A DNA stretch of 12,476 bases, from assembly GCA_042218115.1 (NCBI GenBank), contig JBDGRJ010000080.1:1-12476 (forward strand). The letters run 5' to 3'. Made by a program: the position numbers and the translations under genes. The first letter of the stretch is position 1. Each line of letters opens with the position of its first letter. Source of the DNA: JBDGRJ01 sp042218115 (GTDB taxonomy: Bacteria > Patescibacteriota > Patescibacteriia > Magasanikbacterales > UBA922). The notes beneath the pieces are model-generated. The model was given only the letters and a program-made list of their open reading frames with translations. It made no database searches and had not been told where the DNA came from. Positions 12,424 to 12,476 of this stretch are shown piece by piece.

Positions 12424-12476
12424 GCCGCCATCGTCTAGCCTGGTCTAGGACGTCAGGTTTTCATCCTGGAAACACG
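12424..12476 (+). tRNA. tRNA-Glu (UUC), 5' part, cut by window edge
   Basis: The first 53 bases fold as a tRNA. The 5' acceptor strand is GCCGCCA (12424-12430), then T8-C9. The D stem pairs GTCT (12433-12436) with GGAC (12448-12451). The anticodon stem pairs TCAGG (12453-12457) with CCTGG (12465-12469) around the loop TTTTCAT. The anticodon TTC is at 12460-12462, reading Glu codons. The CATCGTCTAG and GGAAACACG blocks match bacterial tRNA-Glu. The T arm and 3' acceptor strand lie beyond the edge. Confidence 0.93.

Noticed and set aside
1..12476. UGA recoded as Gly, as in Gracilibacteria and Absconditabacteria
   Set aside because: The GT4, GT2 and lipoprotein genes end at TGA exactly where the families end and where the next gene starts, so UGA is a stop.
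1..12476. CRISPR array, insertion sequence, phage or toxin-antitoxin genes
   Set aside because: No spaced repeats, transposase or integrase motifs, terminal inverted repeats or small gene pairs were found on either strand.

Overview
The window looks like a piece of a small, AT-rich bacterial genome, most probably from the Candidate Phyla Radiation (Patescibacteria). This rests on the combination of a DUF4012 membrane protein beside a processive GT2 glycosyltransferase and MreB, a half-length TsaB, a winged-helix protein with a decayed nucleotidyltransferase-like domain, a degenerate PP2C-like/propeller membrane protein, a surface protein with an INYQGKV motif, and almost no Shine-Dalgarno sequences. 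TGA ends several clear genes, so the UGA-Gly code of Gracilibacteria and Absconditabacteria is not used. The lineage cannot be fixed more closely by eye.

Layout. At the left edge (1-187, minus) is the start of an exported surface protein with its own extended -10 promoter and the only strong Shine-Dalgarno sequence in the window. A hairpin terminator separates it from a long minus-strand series read right to left from 8956 to 305: winged-helix regulator, short TsaB, GT2, DUF4012 protein, MreB, GT4, DNA polymerase III delta-prime, Asp-box lipoprotein, and ribosome recycling factor. From the regulator to GT4 the genes are 1-3 bases apart or overlap by 4, so they are probably one translationally coupled operon. 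HolB and Frr each have a candidate promoter of their own just upstream.

At 8957-9041 a short divergent region carries two opposed promoters whose -10 boxes overlap. The plus-strand gene it serves (9042-11108) encodes a one- or two-pass membrane protein with a PP2C-like cytoplasmic part and a predicted beta-propeller outside. It converges on rplJ-rplL (minus) across a symmetrical GC-rich terminator. The rplJ-rplL operon has a consensus sigma-70 promoter and a recognisable L10 autoregulatory leader. It fires away from a tRNA-Glu(UUC) gene that is cut by the right edge; the two promoters stand back to back.

How it fits together. The centre is a cell-envelope module (GT2 + DUF4012 + MreB + GT4) that plausibly builds and positions a surface glycan. 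It is headed by a DNA-binding protein and embedded among core housekeeping genes (tRNA t6A modification, replication clamp loading, ribosome recycling). No mobile element, CRISPR array or phage gene is visible. No stretch over 300 bases lacks a gene or RNA; the longest gap (12207-12423) holds the L10 leader and two promoters.
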